Numbered from the stretch's first letter, positions 14,701 through 21,830 are shown. The stretch is 22,232 bases of DNA from CAZNYG01 sp964577205 (GCA_964577205.1 CAZNYG010000036.1:1-22232), one strand, 5' to 3'. Made by a program: numbers and translations. Notes: a model not told the origin generated them from the letters alone.

Positions 14701-15240
14701 CCCGAACATGTCCCGGTATTCCACGGCGGCCTTTTCCGCTTCCGCGGGCTGCTGCTTGAGCAGTTTTGAGGCGACTTCTCCGGCGAGGCAGCCGGACAGG
14801 GCGATGATGCCTTCGTGGTACCTGCGGAGTATCTCCTTGTCGACCCGCGGTTTGTAGTAGAATCCTTCAAGGAAGCCGAGGCTTACCACCTGCATCAGAT
14901 TCTGGTACCCCTGCAGGTCGCGGGCGAGCAATGTCAGATGGTAATAGTTCTCTCCGCTTCCCCTGGCGGCCGGCGTGCGGTCGAACCGCGAACCCGGCGC
15001 CACGTAAACCTCGCAGCCGATGATGGGTTTGATGCCTATGTCGCGGCAGGCCCAGAAGAATTCCATGGCGCCGTACATGTTGCCGTGGTCGGTAATGGCC
15101 AGGGCCGGCATCTTGAACTCTTTGGCGACCATCTGCAGGAGTTCAGCCGGTTTCCCCCGGTCGTCGACTATACGGCAGGCGCCGTCCAGCAGGGAGTACT
15201 CCGTATGGTTATGAAGATGGATGAATTCCGCGTGTGGCAT
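11722..15240 (-). CDS. dnaE: DNA polymerase III alpha subunit
   Basis: A 1172-residue replicative C-family polymerase, normal DnaE1 length. It starts with a PHP domain (HLHNHTEYSLLDG, residues 8-20; ITDHGNMYGAMEF; GCEVYVAPGS; ATNDCHF) whose metal-binding residues look preserved, unlike the degenerate PHP of E. coli DnaE, so it may retain proofreading activity. The palm has GPGRGSGAGSLVAY near 367 and the catalytic PDLDIDFAD near 408, with a third aspartate in KVDFLGL near 561. YRPGPMGSGM, GYGFNKSHAGAYG and, near residue 1000, an OB-fold (RLAGMIASARKLITREKKEQ ... EAVVFPKAY) complete the order. No clear Shine-Dalgarno precedes ATG 15240, but MPHAEFIHLHNH is the expected N-terminus. It lies 26 bases after the HD-GYP gene. 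Confidence 0.97.
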   Translation of the reverse strand: MPHAEFIHLHNHTEYSLLDGACRIVDDRGKPAELLQMVAKEFKMPALAITDHGNMYGAMEFFWACRDIGIKPIIGCEVYVAPGSRFDRTPAARGSGENYYHLTLLARDLQGYQNLMQVVSLGFLEGFYYKPRVDKEILRRYHEGIIALSGCLAGEVASKLLKQQPAEAEKAAVEYRDMFGADYFYLEIMDNGLEEQKRIIPPLIELSKKLNIPLVATNDCHFLKKADAYDHDVLLCIGTGKTMDDPSRLRFSSDLFYYRPPEEMIRAFDYLPEATKNTLAIAEKINLDVNFDQLLLPHYPVPEGETADTYLEKLCREGLKRRYGNGITEVHEKRLAHELSIINRMGFPAYFLIVWDFIHYSKQNNIPVGPGRGSGAGSLVAYTLGITDICPLHYGLLFERFLNPERRSMPDLDIDFADTGRERVIEYVRDKYGHSNCAQIITFGSMQARLVVRDVARAMGMPPSEGDRIAKLIPMGSNIHGAMEENPDLEHLAKSDPNIGKLLATSMKLEGLKRHTGVHAAGMVIAKEEITKYSPLAKGSRDIVTTQYDGVILPRLGLLKVDFLGLRTLTIIDDTVKLVHQTAAPGFDIDAISLEDPAAFTLLREARTLGVFQLESKGMRDLLRKLRTSNINDLIALIALYRPGPMGSGMIDDFVARKHGKTKVKYDHPVLEPILKDTYGVILYQEQVMRIAMDMGGFTAGQADGLRKAMGKKIPEEIEKQRGKFIEGAKIKGIEKRIAEKVFDNIVHFGGYGFNKSHAGAYGVVTYRTAYLKANYPLQYMTALINSEIGHGVTGKDDEESKLVSYIHEAEDMGFTILPPDIRTSRPRFAMENGGIRFGLTAIRNVGDGAAEDIAAAREGGTPFNTWEEFVGKIDPRASNRKVLESLIKAGACDCFGESRAYTRAELMAKLDTSLQWAGARKQDESIGQGSLFDTAEIVSRPNGPDVKTEPWTEHDTLAQEKEVLGFYLSGHPLAQHQHDLTAYSQYGLDKLPQPSVDTRAAPLIRLAGMIASARKLITREKKEQYARFKLEDLNGEIEAVVFPKAYKNGLARYIEPNTLVVVKGKLSGRDGGSELLVEEMMTMDEARQRLTPYISAIRLKLSSAGLESGLLDKLRHILNEHPGKSPVVLDVTMPGHGEYEIETEYAVRYNEKFCRDVEKILGPGSWEIQKA

Positions 15241-15266
15241 AATGGTTTGAATATCCGGGCCTTTCC

Positions 15267-16337
15267 TTATCTCATCCGTTCAATGCTGTCGACGTCAAAG
15301 TTGGCGTTGCGAATATCGGGATCGCCGTAGCGGGTGTACACCGTCCGCGCTTCGATCAGGCTTTTCATGAAGGCGTCGAGCACCCGGGGATCAAAATGCT
15401 TTCCGCGCCCTTCCCGGAGGATGATGAGAGACTTGTCCCAGGAGAAAGGGGGCTTATAGGGGCGCGGCGAGGTCAGCGCGTCGAATACGTCGGCGAGCGC
15501 CACGATACGTCCGGAGATCGGTATTTTTTCAGCTTTTATGCCGTCGGGATATCCGGAGCCGTCCCATTTTTCATGGTGGGTAAGCGCCACGTCGTGCGCC
15601 ATCGTTATGAGGGGGAATTTGCTCCCTTCAAGGATGGACGCGCCGATCAGCGTATGCGTTTTCATTATTTCGAACTCTTTCGGCGTCAGCTTGCCGGACT
15701 TCAGCAGCATGCGGTCGGGGATGCCGATCTTGCCCAGGTCGTGCATCAGTGCCGAGCGCTCGATAAGCTCCAGGAACTCGCCCTTGAAGCCCATGGTCTC
15801 GGCGATGATCCGGCTGTACTTGCCCACGCGGATGATATGTTTGCCGGTCTCGTCGTCCTTGTATTCGGCCGCCGCCAGCAGGCGGAACACCATCTCGCGG
15901 TTGAGATCGTCGCAGTTCTTCAGAATGTTCGGCAGGTCACCGGTAAAACGGACGTCCGTGGTTCCCGTGCCGACGCTGCCTTCGCTCCACCGCGCCACGT
16001 TGCGGACTTTCAGGAGCAGCTCGTCGGCGATGAGCGGGCGCGAGAGGAACTCGTCCGCGCCGCACTCAAGCCCCTGGACGATGTCTTCCTCTTCCCTCAG
16101 GCCCGTCAGGAGTATTACCGGGACCGAGCCGCGCGCCTTGATGCCCCGGGTCACTTCGAACCCGGACATTTCAGGCATGACCGCCGCGCACAGCACAAGG
16201 CCGGCCTGATTTTTCTCGAGGAAGGAGAGCGCGGCCGGTCCGTCGGTCGCTTCCATCACCTCGTACCCCTGAGGCGCCAGTATGGCTTTAAGCGCCTGGA
16301 GGTTCCTTTCGTCATTGTCCACCAGAAGGATTCTCAT
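15267..16337 (-). CDS. HD-GYP domain protein with degenerate receiver domain
   Basis: A 356-residue protein: a receiver (REC) domain at about 1-115, a linker, and an HD-GYP domain at about 155-340. HD-GYP proteins hydrolyse cyclic di-GMP. Catalytic motifs are intact: HIIRVGKYS, HDLGKIGIPD (H199, D200), HTLIGASIL, HHEKWDGSGYPDG (GYP at 262-264), ALADVFDALTSPRPYK. The receiver keeps two acidic-pocket residues (VDND, D7 and D9) and LLTG, but the phospho-acceptor aspartate is alanine (CAAVMPEMSG, A51) and the conserved lysine before proline is arginine (SRPL, R100). It therefore should not be controlled by ordinary phosphorylation. ATG 16337 is preferred to GTG 16346 because AGG lies 8 bases upstream. 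It is second in the operon, 28 bases after the DUF4015 gene. Confidence 0.92.
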   Translation of the reverse strand: MRILLVDNDERNLQALKAILAPQGYEVMEATDGPAALSFLEKNQAGLVLCAAVMPEMSGFEVTRGIKARGSVPVILLTGLREEEDIVQGLECGADEFLSRPLIADELLLKVRNVARWSEGSVGTGTTDVRFTGDLPNILKNCDDLNREMVFRLLAAAEYKDDETGKHIIRVGKYSRIIAETMGFKGEFLELIERSALMHDLGKIGIPDRMLLKSGKLTPKEFEIMKTHTLIGASILEGSKFPLITMAHDVALTHHEKWDGSGYPDGIKAEKIPISGRIVALADVFDALTSPRPYKPPFSWDKSLIILREGRGKHFDPRVLDAFMKSLIEARTVYTRYGDPDIRNANFDVDSIERMR

Positions 16338-16365
16338 TCGATGCACCTGTGAACTGCGATCCCGC

Positions 16366-17655
16366 TTACTTGCCGGCCGCTTTTTTCCCGGACGTTTGTT
16401 TTACATTTTTCATTTTTGCTTTTTCATTGTTCATCTCGGCTTTTTTTGCGGCCAGCCTGCGGTCGCGTTCGGGATGCAGCGGCTCGGCGGGGATCACCGG
16501 GCTTTTTTCGATGACGTCCATTGCCGGTTTGCTTTTCAACGCGCCCCGCGTATAGACGCAGCGGGGATTCCAGAGAAGCCATTCCCCGATGCCGTTATCG
16601 TATGTTGCCTGTATCTGTTTGCGCACTTCTTCAGGCCCGTAACGGTGGCCCAGTGAGAAGTCCTGGAGGTACGGCCGGAGTTTCGCGGTGCCTCCCAGGC
16701 GTTTGGCCGCGCCTTCCATGCCCAGGAAAACTGTCCGGTACGGCGACTTGTTGGGATCGGGGATCCCGTATTCTCCCTTGTTGTAGTGGGAAGGGTAGAC
16801 CATTGGACAGACATAATCGACCCATTCGGCCATATCGACTATGCGTTGTCCGATGCCCATATCATGGTTCACGGTAGTGGTCAATCCGAACACGTCTATC
16901 GAAATGTCGACGCCTTTCGGTTTCAGCCGCCGGTTAGCTTCCTTCAGGAAACCTACCAGCGCGGTGTTGGAGGCCGCGGAGGAGTGCTGCTGGCTGTAGC
17001 GGCAGTTCTTCGTATTCCCGTCCGAAGGGAAGCGGATGTAGTCGAACTGTATTTCGTCGAATCCCATGTCCGCCGCGTGTTCCGCGATGGTGAGATTGTA
17101 GTCCCATGCCGCCCTGTTGTAAGGGTCAAGCCACGCGATACCGCGCCGGTCTCTCCAGAGGCCTCCGTCCGCGCTTTTCACGGACCATTCCGGATGGCTG
17201 CGCGTTATCCTGTTGTCCTTGAAAACGACTATGCGGCCGATCGTATAGACGCCGCGGCTTTTCAGCGATTTGATATACTCGGGAAGATCGGGCATGGCGT
17301 TCTCGTAAGTTTTGTTTTCACGGCATACCGGAACGCCGGGAAGATATACTTCCCCCTCATATTCCTTCAAGTCGATGACCGCTGTGTTGAGTTCGGTATC
17401 GTTGAACAAAGTATCCAGGTTGCCGCGGATCTTTTTAGACCCGGTAACCCACGCGGTCATATGCACGCCGCGCACATATTTGGGTTTATTGCGGGCGGGG
17501 TTGACGGTTTGAACCGAAGCGTTCGCGGCAGGTTGCGCCGCGGCGTCCCTGTCATGTGAAGAAGACCAGGCCAGCCTGCCTCCCAGCCACGCGGCGCAGC
17601 CTATGGATACTGCGGCCATCGTCAAGTGGATAAATCCGGATCTTTTCATTTTCAT
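16366..17655 (-). CDS. DUF4015 family putative glycoside hydrolase, membrane-anchored
   Basis: A 429-residue protein with an N-terminal signal anchor (about 8-30, HLTMAAVSIGCAAWLGG), then a polar linker and a domain from about 58 to 375 typical of DUF4015 (GH13-like TIM-barrel): YVRGVHMTAWVTGS, NTAVIDLKEYEGEV, GVYTIGRIVVFKDN, the conserved acidic strand GFDEIQFDYIRFPSDG, SIDVFGLTTT, YVCPMVYPSHY and WLLWNPRCVY. Substrate unknown; the family is thought to act on extracellular or envelope polysaccharide. The last ~20 residues are lysine-rich (KAEMNNEKAKMKNVKQTSG) and are encoded by a 7-base repeat also found between genes, so the tail may be a recent extension. First gene of the minus-strand operon; no strong ribosome site before ATG 17655. 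Confidence 0.85.
   Translation of the reverse strand: MKMKRSGFIHLTMAAVSIGCAAWLGGRLAWSSSHDRDAAAQPAANASVQTVNPARNKPKYVRGVHMTAWVTGSKKIRGNLDTLFNDTELNTAVIDLKEYEGEVYLPGVPVCRENKTYENAMPDLPEYIKSLKSRGVYTIGRIVVFKDNRITRSHPEWSVKSADGGLWRDRRGIAWLDPYNRAAWDYNLTIAEHAADMGFDEIQFDYIRFPSDGNTKNCRYSQQHSSAASNTALVGFLKEANRRLKPKGVDISIDVFGLTTTVNHDMGIGQRIVDMAEWVDYVCPMVYPSHYNKGEYGIPDPNKSPYRTVFLGMEGAAKRLGGTAKLRPYLQDFSLGHRYGPEEVRKQIQATYDNGIGEWLLWNPRCVYTRGALKSKPAMDVIEKSPVIPAEPLHPERDRRLAAKKAEMNNEKAKMKNVKQTSGKKAAGK
16393..16434. repeat. Six degenerate 7-base repeats inside the 3' end of the DUF4015 gene
   Basis: On the coding strand: ATGAACA, ATGAAAA, AGCAAAA, ATGAAAA, ATGTAAA, ACAAACG. Nineteen bases (16398-16416) match the intergenic repeat at 19348-19366 exactly. 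Confidence 0.65.
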
Positions 17656-17707
17656 AATGTTGTAGTGTGAACCTCATTTTTTGCCGGCATATTCCGTGCT
17701 GCCCGGT

Positions 17708-17754
17708 AAAAAATACTCTCCCGGGATACCGTTTTGCAGCAGGTCGCGGGAGAG
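17708..17754 (-). terminator. Terminator-like hairpin in the leader of the DUF4015 operon
   Basis: On the minus strand CTCTCCCG (17754-17747) pairs with CGGGAGAG (17723-17716), followed by TATTTTTT. The 23-base loop is long for an intrinsic terminator. It lies about 50 bases upstream of the first gene and downstream of the predicted promoter, so it could be an attenuator. Confidence 0.4.
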
Positions 17755-17799
17755 ATCTGTTACCAATATCTGGAGACGTCGGAGTCAATTATCCCAATT

Positions 17800-17828
17800 A
17801 TTTTATATTAATGACGAGGCAATGTCAA
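17800..17828 (-). promoter_or_regulatory. Predicted promoter of the DUF4015-HD-GYP-dnaE-AMMECR1 operon
   Basis: Minus-strand TTGACA (17828-17823), 17-base spacer, TAAAAT (17805-17800). The leader to the first gene would be about 140 bases. Confidence 0.6.
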
Positions 17829-17857
17829 ATCTTCCCATGCTTTTGAGGATTATTTGT

Positions 17858-17886
17858 TTGACATTTGCCGCATAAAGATATAGAAT
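17858..17886 (+). promoter_or_regulatory. Predicted promoter of the thrC operon
   Basis: TTGACA (17858-17863), 17-base spacer, TAGAAT (17881-17886), start near 17893 and a 30-base leader. Its -35 lies 30 bases from the -35 of the divergent operon. Confidence 0.7.
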
Positions 17887-17923
17887 CTAAAAGATATATC
17901 ATCGACGATAAAGAGGTGTTTTT

Positions 17924-18991
17924 ATGGCTTATCGCGGCCTTATTGAGCAGTATCGTTCATACCTTCCGGTTACCCCTTCCACCCCGGTTGTCACGCTTAT
18001 GGAAGGCAATACGCCCCTTATTCCGGTACCTTCGCTGGCCCGCGCCATAGGGTTCCCGGGAGACCTGTATGTCAAATACGAAGGGTTGAATCCCACAGGT
18101 TCCTTCAAGGACCGGGGGATGACCATGGCGATATCGAAAGCCGTGGAGGACGGGAGCAAAGCGGTCATATGCGCTTCGACCGGCAATACATCGGCTTCCG
18201 CTGCCGCCTACGCTGCGAGGTGCGGGCTGGCCTGCGTGGTACTCATCCCTGAAGGGAAGATCGCCCTCGGCAAGCTTTCCCAGGCGGTCATGCACGGGGC
18301 GAATGTGCTGGCTGTCGACGGAAACTTTGACGTGGCCCTGACCCTCGTGAGGGAACTCAGCGCCGAGTATCCCTTGACGCTGGTCAATTCCGTCAACCCG
18401 TTCCGCATAGAAGGCCAGAAAACTGGTTCTTTCGAGATCTGTGACGCTCTCGGCAGAACGCCGGACTTCCATTTTCTGCCCGTCGGCAACGCGGGCAATA
18501 TCACCGCTTACTGGAAAGGGTACCGGGAATACAATGAACGGTTCCCCGAAAAGTTCGCTCTGCCGAAGATGATGGGCTTCCAGGCGGCCGGTTCGGCGCC
18601 GATCGTTCTGGGACACCCCGTCGAGAAACCCGAAACGCTCGCGACTGCCATCCGTATCGGCAATCCCGCTTCCTGGAAGACCGCGGTCGCTGCTCGCGAC
18701 GAGTCGGGCGGCATGATAGACGCGGTGACCGATGACGAGATCATCGAAGCGTACCGCCTGCTCGCGGCAAAAGAGGGCGTTTTCTGCGAGCCGGCGTCCG
18801 CCGCGTCGGTGGCCGGGGCCATTAAATGCGTCCGTCAGGGATATTTCGCCGGTGCCGACGGCAAACCCGTCGCCGTCTGCGTCCTTACCGGCCATGGATT
18901 GAAAGATCCGGACCGCGCGGTCGCCTGCGCGGAGAAACCACGTCAGGTGAAAGCCGACATCAAAGAGATCCTGAAAGCGATAGGCATGTAA
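17924..18991 (+). CDS. thrC: Threonine synthase
   Basis: A 355-residue PLP enzyme that converts O-phosphohomoserine to threonine, the last step of threonine synthesis, in the cytoplasm. Motifs: LMEGNTPLIPVPSL, LYVKYEGLNPTGSFKDRGM with the PLP-binding lysine K62, ICASTGNTSASAAAYAARCG, the phosphate-binding LPVGNAGNITAYWKGY, FCEPASAASVAG and a C-terminal VCVLTGHGLKDPD. Length matches the short (type 2, about 350-residue) threonine synthases. GAGG lies 7 bases before the ATG. It begins the plus-strand run that continues with the DUF3467 gene 35 bases later. No thrA/thrB or leader peptide with threonine codons is visible near it. Confidence 0.95.
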   Translation: MAYRGLIEQYRSYLPVTPSTPVVTLMEGNTPLIPVPSLARAIGFPGDLYVKYEGLNPTGSFKDRGMTMAISKAVEDGSKAVICASTGNTSASAAAYAARCGLACVVLIPEGKIALGKLSQAVMHGANVLAVDGNFDVALTLVRELSAEYPLTLVNSVNPFRIEGQKTGSFEICDALGRTPDFHFLPVGNAGNITAYWKGYREYNERFPEKFALPKMMGFQAAGSAPIVLGHPVEKPETLATAIRIGNPASWKTAVAARDESGGMIDAVTDDEIIEAYRLLAAKEGVFCEPASAASVAGAIKCVRQGYFAGADGKPVAVCVLTGHGLKDPDRAVACAEKPRQVKADIKEILKAIGM

Positions 18992-19026
18992 AGACGGCCG
19001 GCGCCGCGGGGTACAAAGGAGAGGTC

Positions 19027-19326
19027 ATGGACGAGATCAAAAAACCTGAAATTCAGATAGAGATCGATGACGCCACGGCGCAGGGGTCGTACGTGAATCT
19101 GGCGCTGATAAGCCATTCCGATAGCGAGTTCATCGTCGATTTCATCTTTCTGCAGCCGCAGGCGCCGAAGGCCAAGGTGCGCAGCCGGATCATCACCTCG
19201 CCGGGCCACGCGAAACGGTTCATGGCCGCCCTCAAGGAGAACATAGCCCGTTACGAGGCCCGTTTCGGCGAGATCAAGACCGACATCCCCCCGGAACAGG
19301 ACAAGAAGATAGGGTTCTACAACTGA
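19027..19326 (+). CDS. DUF3467 family protein
   Basis: A 99-residue acidic protein, start at ATG 19027 just after AAAGGAGAGG. It matches the DUF3467 pattern: EIQIEIDDATAQGSYVNLA, SHSDSEFIVDFIFLQP, KAKVRSRIITSPGHAKRFM and LKENIARYEARFGEI. The family is widespread in anaerobes and deep-branching bacteria, and its function is unknown. The predicted fold is a compact beta structure with a C-terminal helix and no signal peptide or membrane segment. It sits between thrC and cinA on the same strand. The gap to cinA holds a repeat element. Confidence 0.85.
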   Translation: MDEIKKPEIQIEIDDATAQGSYVNLALISHSDSEFIVDFIFLQPQAPKAKVRSRIITSPGHAKRFMAALKENIARYEARFGEIKTDIPPEQDKKIGFYN

Positions 19327-19339
19327 GGGAAAAACAATT

Positions 19340-19445
19340 GAAAGTGTAAAATGAAAAATGTAAAACTAGGGTCAAAAACAGACACACCGGTTCTTTTCAT
19401 GATGTTGCCGTTTGTTTTTCATTTTACACTTTTCATTTTTCATTG
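19340..19445. repeat. Inverted pair of 7-base repeat arrays between DUF3467 gene and cinA
   Basis: Left array contains TGTAAAA, TGAAAAA, TGTAAAA; right array is TTTTTCA, TTTTACA, CTTTTCA, TTTTTCA (19415-19442). Eighteen bases at 19341-19358 are the exact reverse complement of 19415-19432, so the two arrays face each other around 56 unrelated bases. Folded RNA would form a long A/U-rich stem. Confidence 0.7.
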
Positions 19446-19463
19446 CCGTTATTAAGGGTTGCC

Positions 19464-20771
19464 ATGCGTACTGAACTTATTTGCGTCGGGACGGAACTGC
19501 TGGGCGGGAAAGCAAACACGGATTCAACGTATGTTTGTGAACGTTTGGCCCACCTGGGCCTTGAGCCGTTGTTCATTACGACGGTCGGGGACACGCTCTC
19601 ATTAATGGAAGAGACGGTGGCTGCCGCGCTGAAGCGGAGCGTGCTGGTGATAGTCACCGGCGGGCTCGGCCCCACGTTCGACGATCTGACGCGGGAGTCA
19701 GTGGCTCATGTCACGGGCCGTTCTCTGAAGGTGGATCCGGAGGCCCTCTCGTTCATCAAGGCCTTTTTCGAGCGGCGGAACATAACGATGCCGCCGCACA
19801 ACGAGCGGCAGGCACAGGTCATGGACGGCGCCCGGCTGATCGGGAACCGTCTTGGCACGGCGCCGGGACAGATCCTTGAGATCAGGAACGATGCGGGGGG
19901 GATCAGGAACATCGTCATTCTGCTTCCCGGCCCTCCCCGCGAACTGCAGACGATGCTCGATGGATCGGTACTGCCGTACCTGAAGCAGTTCGAGCGCGCG
20001 CTGCGCAAATCATTCGTATTGCACGTCTGCGGCCTTGGCGAATCCATGGTCGATGAAAAGATACGCCCGATCATCGAAACGGAGTGCAGGCTGGAGAAAG
20101 GCACCGTCGATTTTACCATCCTCGCGCATCAGGCGGTCGTAGATATCAAAGCTACGGTAACCGGCGAGGATGAGCTTATCATCGACGAGATCCTCCGGAA
20201 CCTGAAACAGGAATTTCGAGAAGCGCTGGGGAATGCCGTGTTCGGCGAAGGGGCCGATACGCTCGAGAGCGTGACGGGAAAACTGCTCGGGCATCTGCGC
20301 CGGACCCTGGCGACGGCGGAATCGTGTACCGGCGGGCTCGCGGCTCAGAAGATCACGGCTGTCCCGGGAAGCTCGCTTTATTTCACCCAGGGTGTGGTCA
20401 GTTACGCGAACCAGGCGAAAGTCCGGCTTCTGGGCGTCCGTAACGAGACGCTGGAAGCGCACGGCGCGGTATCGGAACAGACGGCCGCCGAGATGGCCGA
20501 AGGCGTGAAAAAACTTTCAGGCGCCGACTACGCGCTTTCGATCACCGGCATCGCCGGGCCTTCGGGGGGAACGCCGGAGAAACCCGTGGGACTGGTGTTC
20601 ATCGGCCTGGCGGCTTCAGACGGGACGGTAGTTTCCCGCTTTACGTTCAGCGGGAACCGCGCGGATATACGTGAACGCGCATCCAACCAGGCGCTGGAGC
20701 TTCTGCGGCGCAGACTCCTCGCCGACAGCGTGAACGGTGCCGGCCGCGCGGTGAACAGGAAGCATCGCTGA
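19464..20771 (+). CDS. cinA: CinA: MoaB-like domain plus nicotinamide-nucleotide amidase
   Basis: A 435-residue two-domain protein of normal CinA length. The N-terminal COG1058 MoaB/MogA-like domain (about 1-170) has ICVGTELLGGKANTDSTYV and VTGGLGPTFDDLTRESVA, and is associated with ADP-ribose pyrophosphatase activity. The C-terminal CinA/PncC domain (about 270-425) has TAESCTGGLAAQKITAVPGSS with the catalytic serine, GVVSYANQAKVRLLGV and SITGIAGPSGGTPEKPVGLV, and deamidates nicotinamide mononucleotide for NAD recycling. The start is ATG 19464 (MRTELICVG), because the in-frame TTG at 19443 lies inside the repeat array. Its stop is one base from the ruvX start, so the two are coupled. Confidence 0.95.
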   Translation: MRTELICVGTELLGGKANTDSTYVCERLAHLGLEPLFITTVGDTLSLMEETVAAALKRSVLVIVTGGLGPTFDDLTRESVAHVTGRSLKVDPEALSFIKAFFERRNITMPPHNERQAQVMDGARLIGNRLGTAPGQILEIRNDAGGIRNIVILLPGPPRELQTMLDGSVLPYLKQFERALRKSFVLHVCGLGESMVDEKIRPIIETECRLEKGTVDFTILAHQAVVDIKATVTGEDELIIDEILRNLKQEFREALGNAVFGEGADTLESVTGKLLGHLRRTLATAESCTGGLAAQKITAVPGSSLYFTQGVVSYANQAKVRLLGVRNETLEAHGAVSEQTAAEMAEGVKKLSGADYALSITGIAGPSGGTPEKPVGLVFIGLAASDGTVVSRFTFSGNRADIRERASNQALELLRRRLLADSVNGAGRAVNRKHR

Positions 20772-20772
20772 T

Positions 20773-21186
20773 ATGCAGCGATATATGGGCATAGATTACG
20801 GGATAAAAAGGATCGGTGTGGCGCTTTCAGACCTTCTGGGAGTCACCGCTCAGCCGCATTCGGTGATCCAGCGCGAAAACCTGCCGAAGGATATCGCGCG
20901 GCTGAAGGAGATAGCGCTCGCCGGAAGCGTCGGGTGCATCGTGATCGGATTCCCCTACAATATGAACGGGACGGAAGGATCGCTCGCGGCCGAGATACGG
21001 GATTTCGGTGATCGTATACGGGAGGCCACGGGCATCCCGGTGGAATACTACGACGAGCGCCTGACGTCCATGGAAGCGGACAGGATGCTCATCGAACAGA
21101 GCGATATGCCGCGCGAGCGCCGCAAGCAGGTGCGCGACAAGATAGCCGCCGCGATCTTTCTGCAGTCATACCTCAACGGCAAGTGA
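20773..21186 (+). CDS. ruvX: Putative pre-16S rRNA nuclease / Holliday junction resolvase-like
   Basis: A 137-residue RNase H-fold protein of the YqgF/RuvX family. GIDYGIKRIGVALSD carries the first catalytic aspartate, VIGFPYNMNGTEGS the glutamate-bearing loop region, and YYDERLTSMEADRML the conserved YDERLT motif; the C-terminal D in VRDKIAAAIFLQSYL completes the set. The family processes the 5' end of 16S rRNA. The start is ATG 20773, one base after the cinA stop; ATG 20785 (MGIDYG) is an alternative. Its stop codon lies within the first unit of an 8-base repeat array. Confidence 0.93.
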   Translation: MQRYMGIDYGIKRIGVALSDLLGVTAQPHSVIQRENLPKDIARLKEIALAGSVGCIVIGFPYNMNGTEGSLAAEIRDFGDRIREATGIPVEYYDERLTSMEADRMLIEQSDMPRERRKQVRDKIAAAIFLQSYLNGK

Positions 21187-21214
21187 GTAGGTGAGTAAGT
21201 GAGTAAGTGAGGCA
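21183..21214. repeat. Four 8-base tandem repeats at the ruvX stop codon
   Basis: Units are GTGAGTAG, GTGAGTAA, GTGAGTAA, GTGAGGCA; the TGA inside the first is the ruvX stop. A further duplicated ACAAAGGCTAA follows (21218-21241). The rest of the gap to 21330 holds no gene I can support. Confidence 0.7.
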
Positions 21215-21330
21215 AAGACAAAGGCTAACAACAAAGGCTAAAGAATGATACAATAAATACGACCGAATAAGTATGAGCGCTCTCTTGATTGCTTTCTTTT
21301 CAAACTAAGAAAAGTTTTATGTGACTTTTT

Positions 21331-21822
21331 ATGGCTCTTCACTTCATTCTGGACGGATACAACATCATCAAGGCGGCGTGCAATCTGCCGCTGTCACGCG
21401 GGACGCTGGAAGAGCAGCGGGGCCGCCTGGTCGGACTTATCCGCGACAACAACCCTCAGGGAAGCGCGCGCAACCGGGTGACGGTGGTGTTTGACGGGAA
21501 AAGCGATTTCCCCTATGCCGGCCTCGGGTACGGGAAGGAACACGCGGGCGATATCGAGATAGCCTTCAGCGAGGGGGGAAGCGCGGATGACGTCATCGAA
21601 CAGATCGTAAGCGAATCTCCTCATCCCGCTGAGATAGTGGTCGTGACAGATGATCGCGGCATACGCAGGCGGCTCGGCGGCACGGGCGCCGGCTGGATGG
21701 GCGTCACTGAGTTCTCCGCCCGTCTTTTCAGCCGGAAGAATGCCCGTGGCCGCGCGGCCAGCCTCGAAGAAAACGACGCGGCGGGCATAACCGATGAATT
21801 CAGCAGAAAATGGCTGAAGTGA
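21331..21822 (+). CDS. YacP-like NYN (PIN-fold) ribonuclease
   Basis: A 163-residue protein of the YacP/Rae1 NYN family. LDGYNIIKAA at the N-terminus carries the first acidic residue, VTVVFDGKSDFP the second, SADDVIEQIVSE the third, and VVVTDDRGIRRRLGG the fourth, in the usual order. The C-terminal part has a basic FSRKNARGRA. In Bacillus the related Rae1 cleaves mRNA on the ribosome; in this organism the target is unknown. The ribosome site before ATG 21331 is weak. The 144-base gap to ruvX contains repeats, and a weak CTTTTC/GAAAAG hairpin with TTTT (near 21296-21318), so it may have its own transcription. Confidence 0.85.
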   Translation: MALHFILDGYNIIKAACNLPLSRGTLEEQRGRLVGLIRDNNPQGSARNRVTVVFDGKSDFPYAGLGYGKEHAGDIEIAFSEGGSADDVIEQIVSESPHPAEIVVVTDDRGIRRRLGGTGAGWMGVTEFSARLFSRKNARGRAASLEENDAAGITDEFSRKWLK

Positions 21823-21830
21823 TAGAAGAC

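Noticed and set aside
17674..17766. A 30-codon minus-strand frame (TTG start) before the DUF4015 gene as a real gene
   Set aside because: It needs a TTG start with no ribosome site and overlaps the terminator-like hairpin; kept only as part of a possible attenuator.
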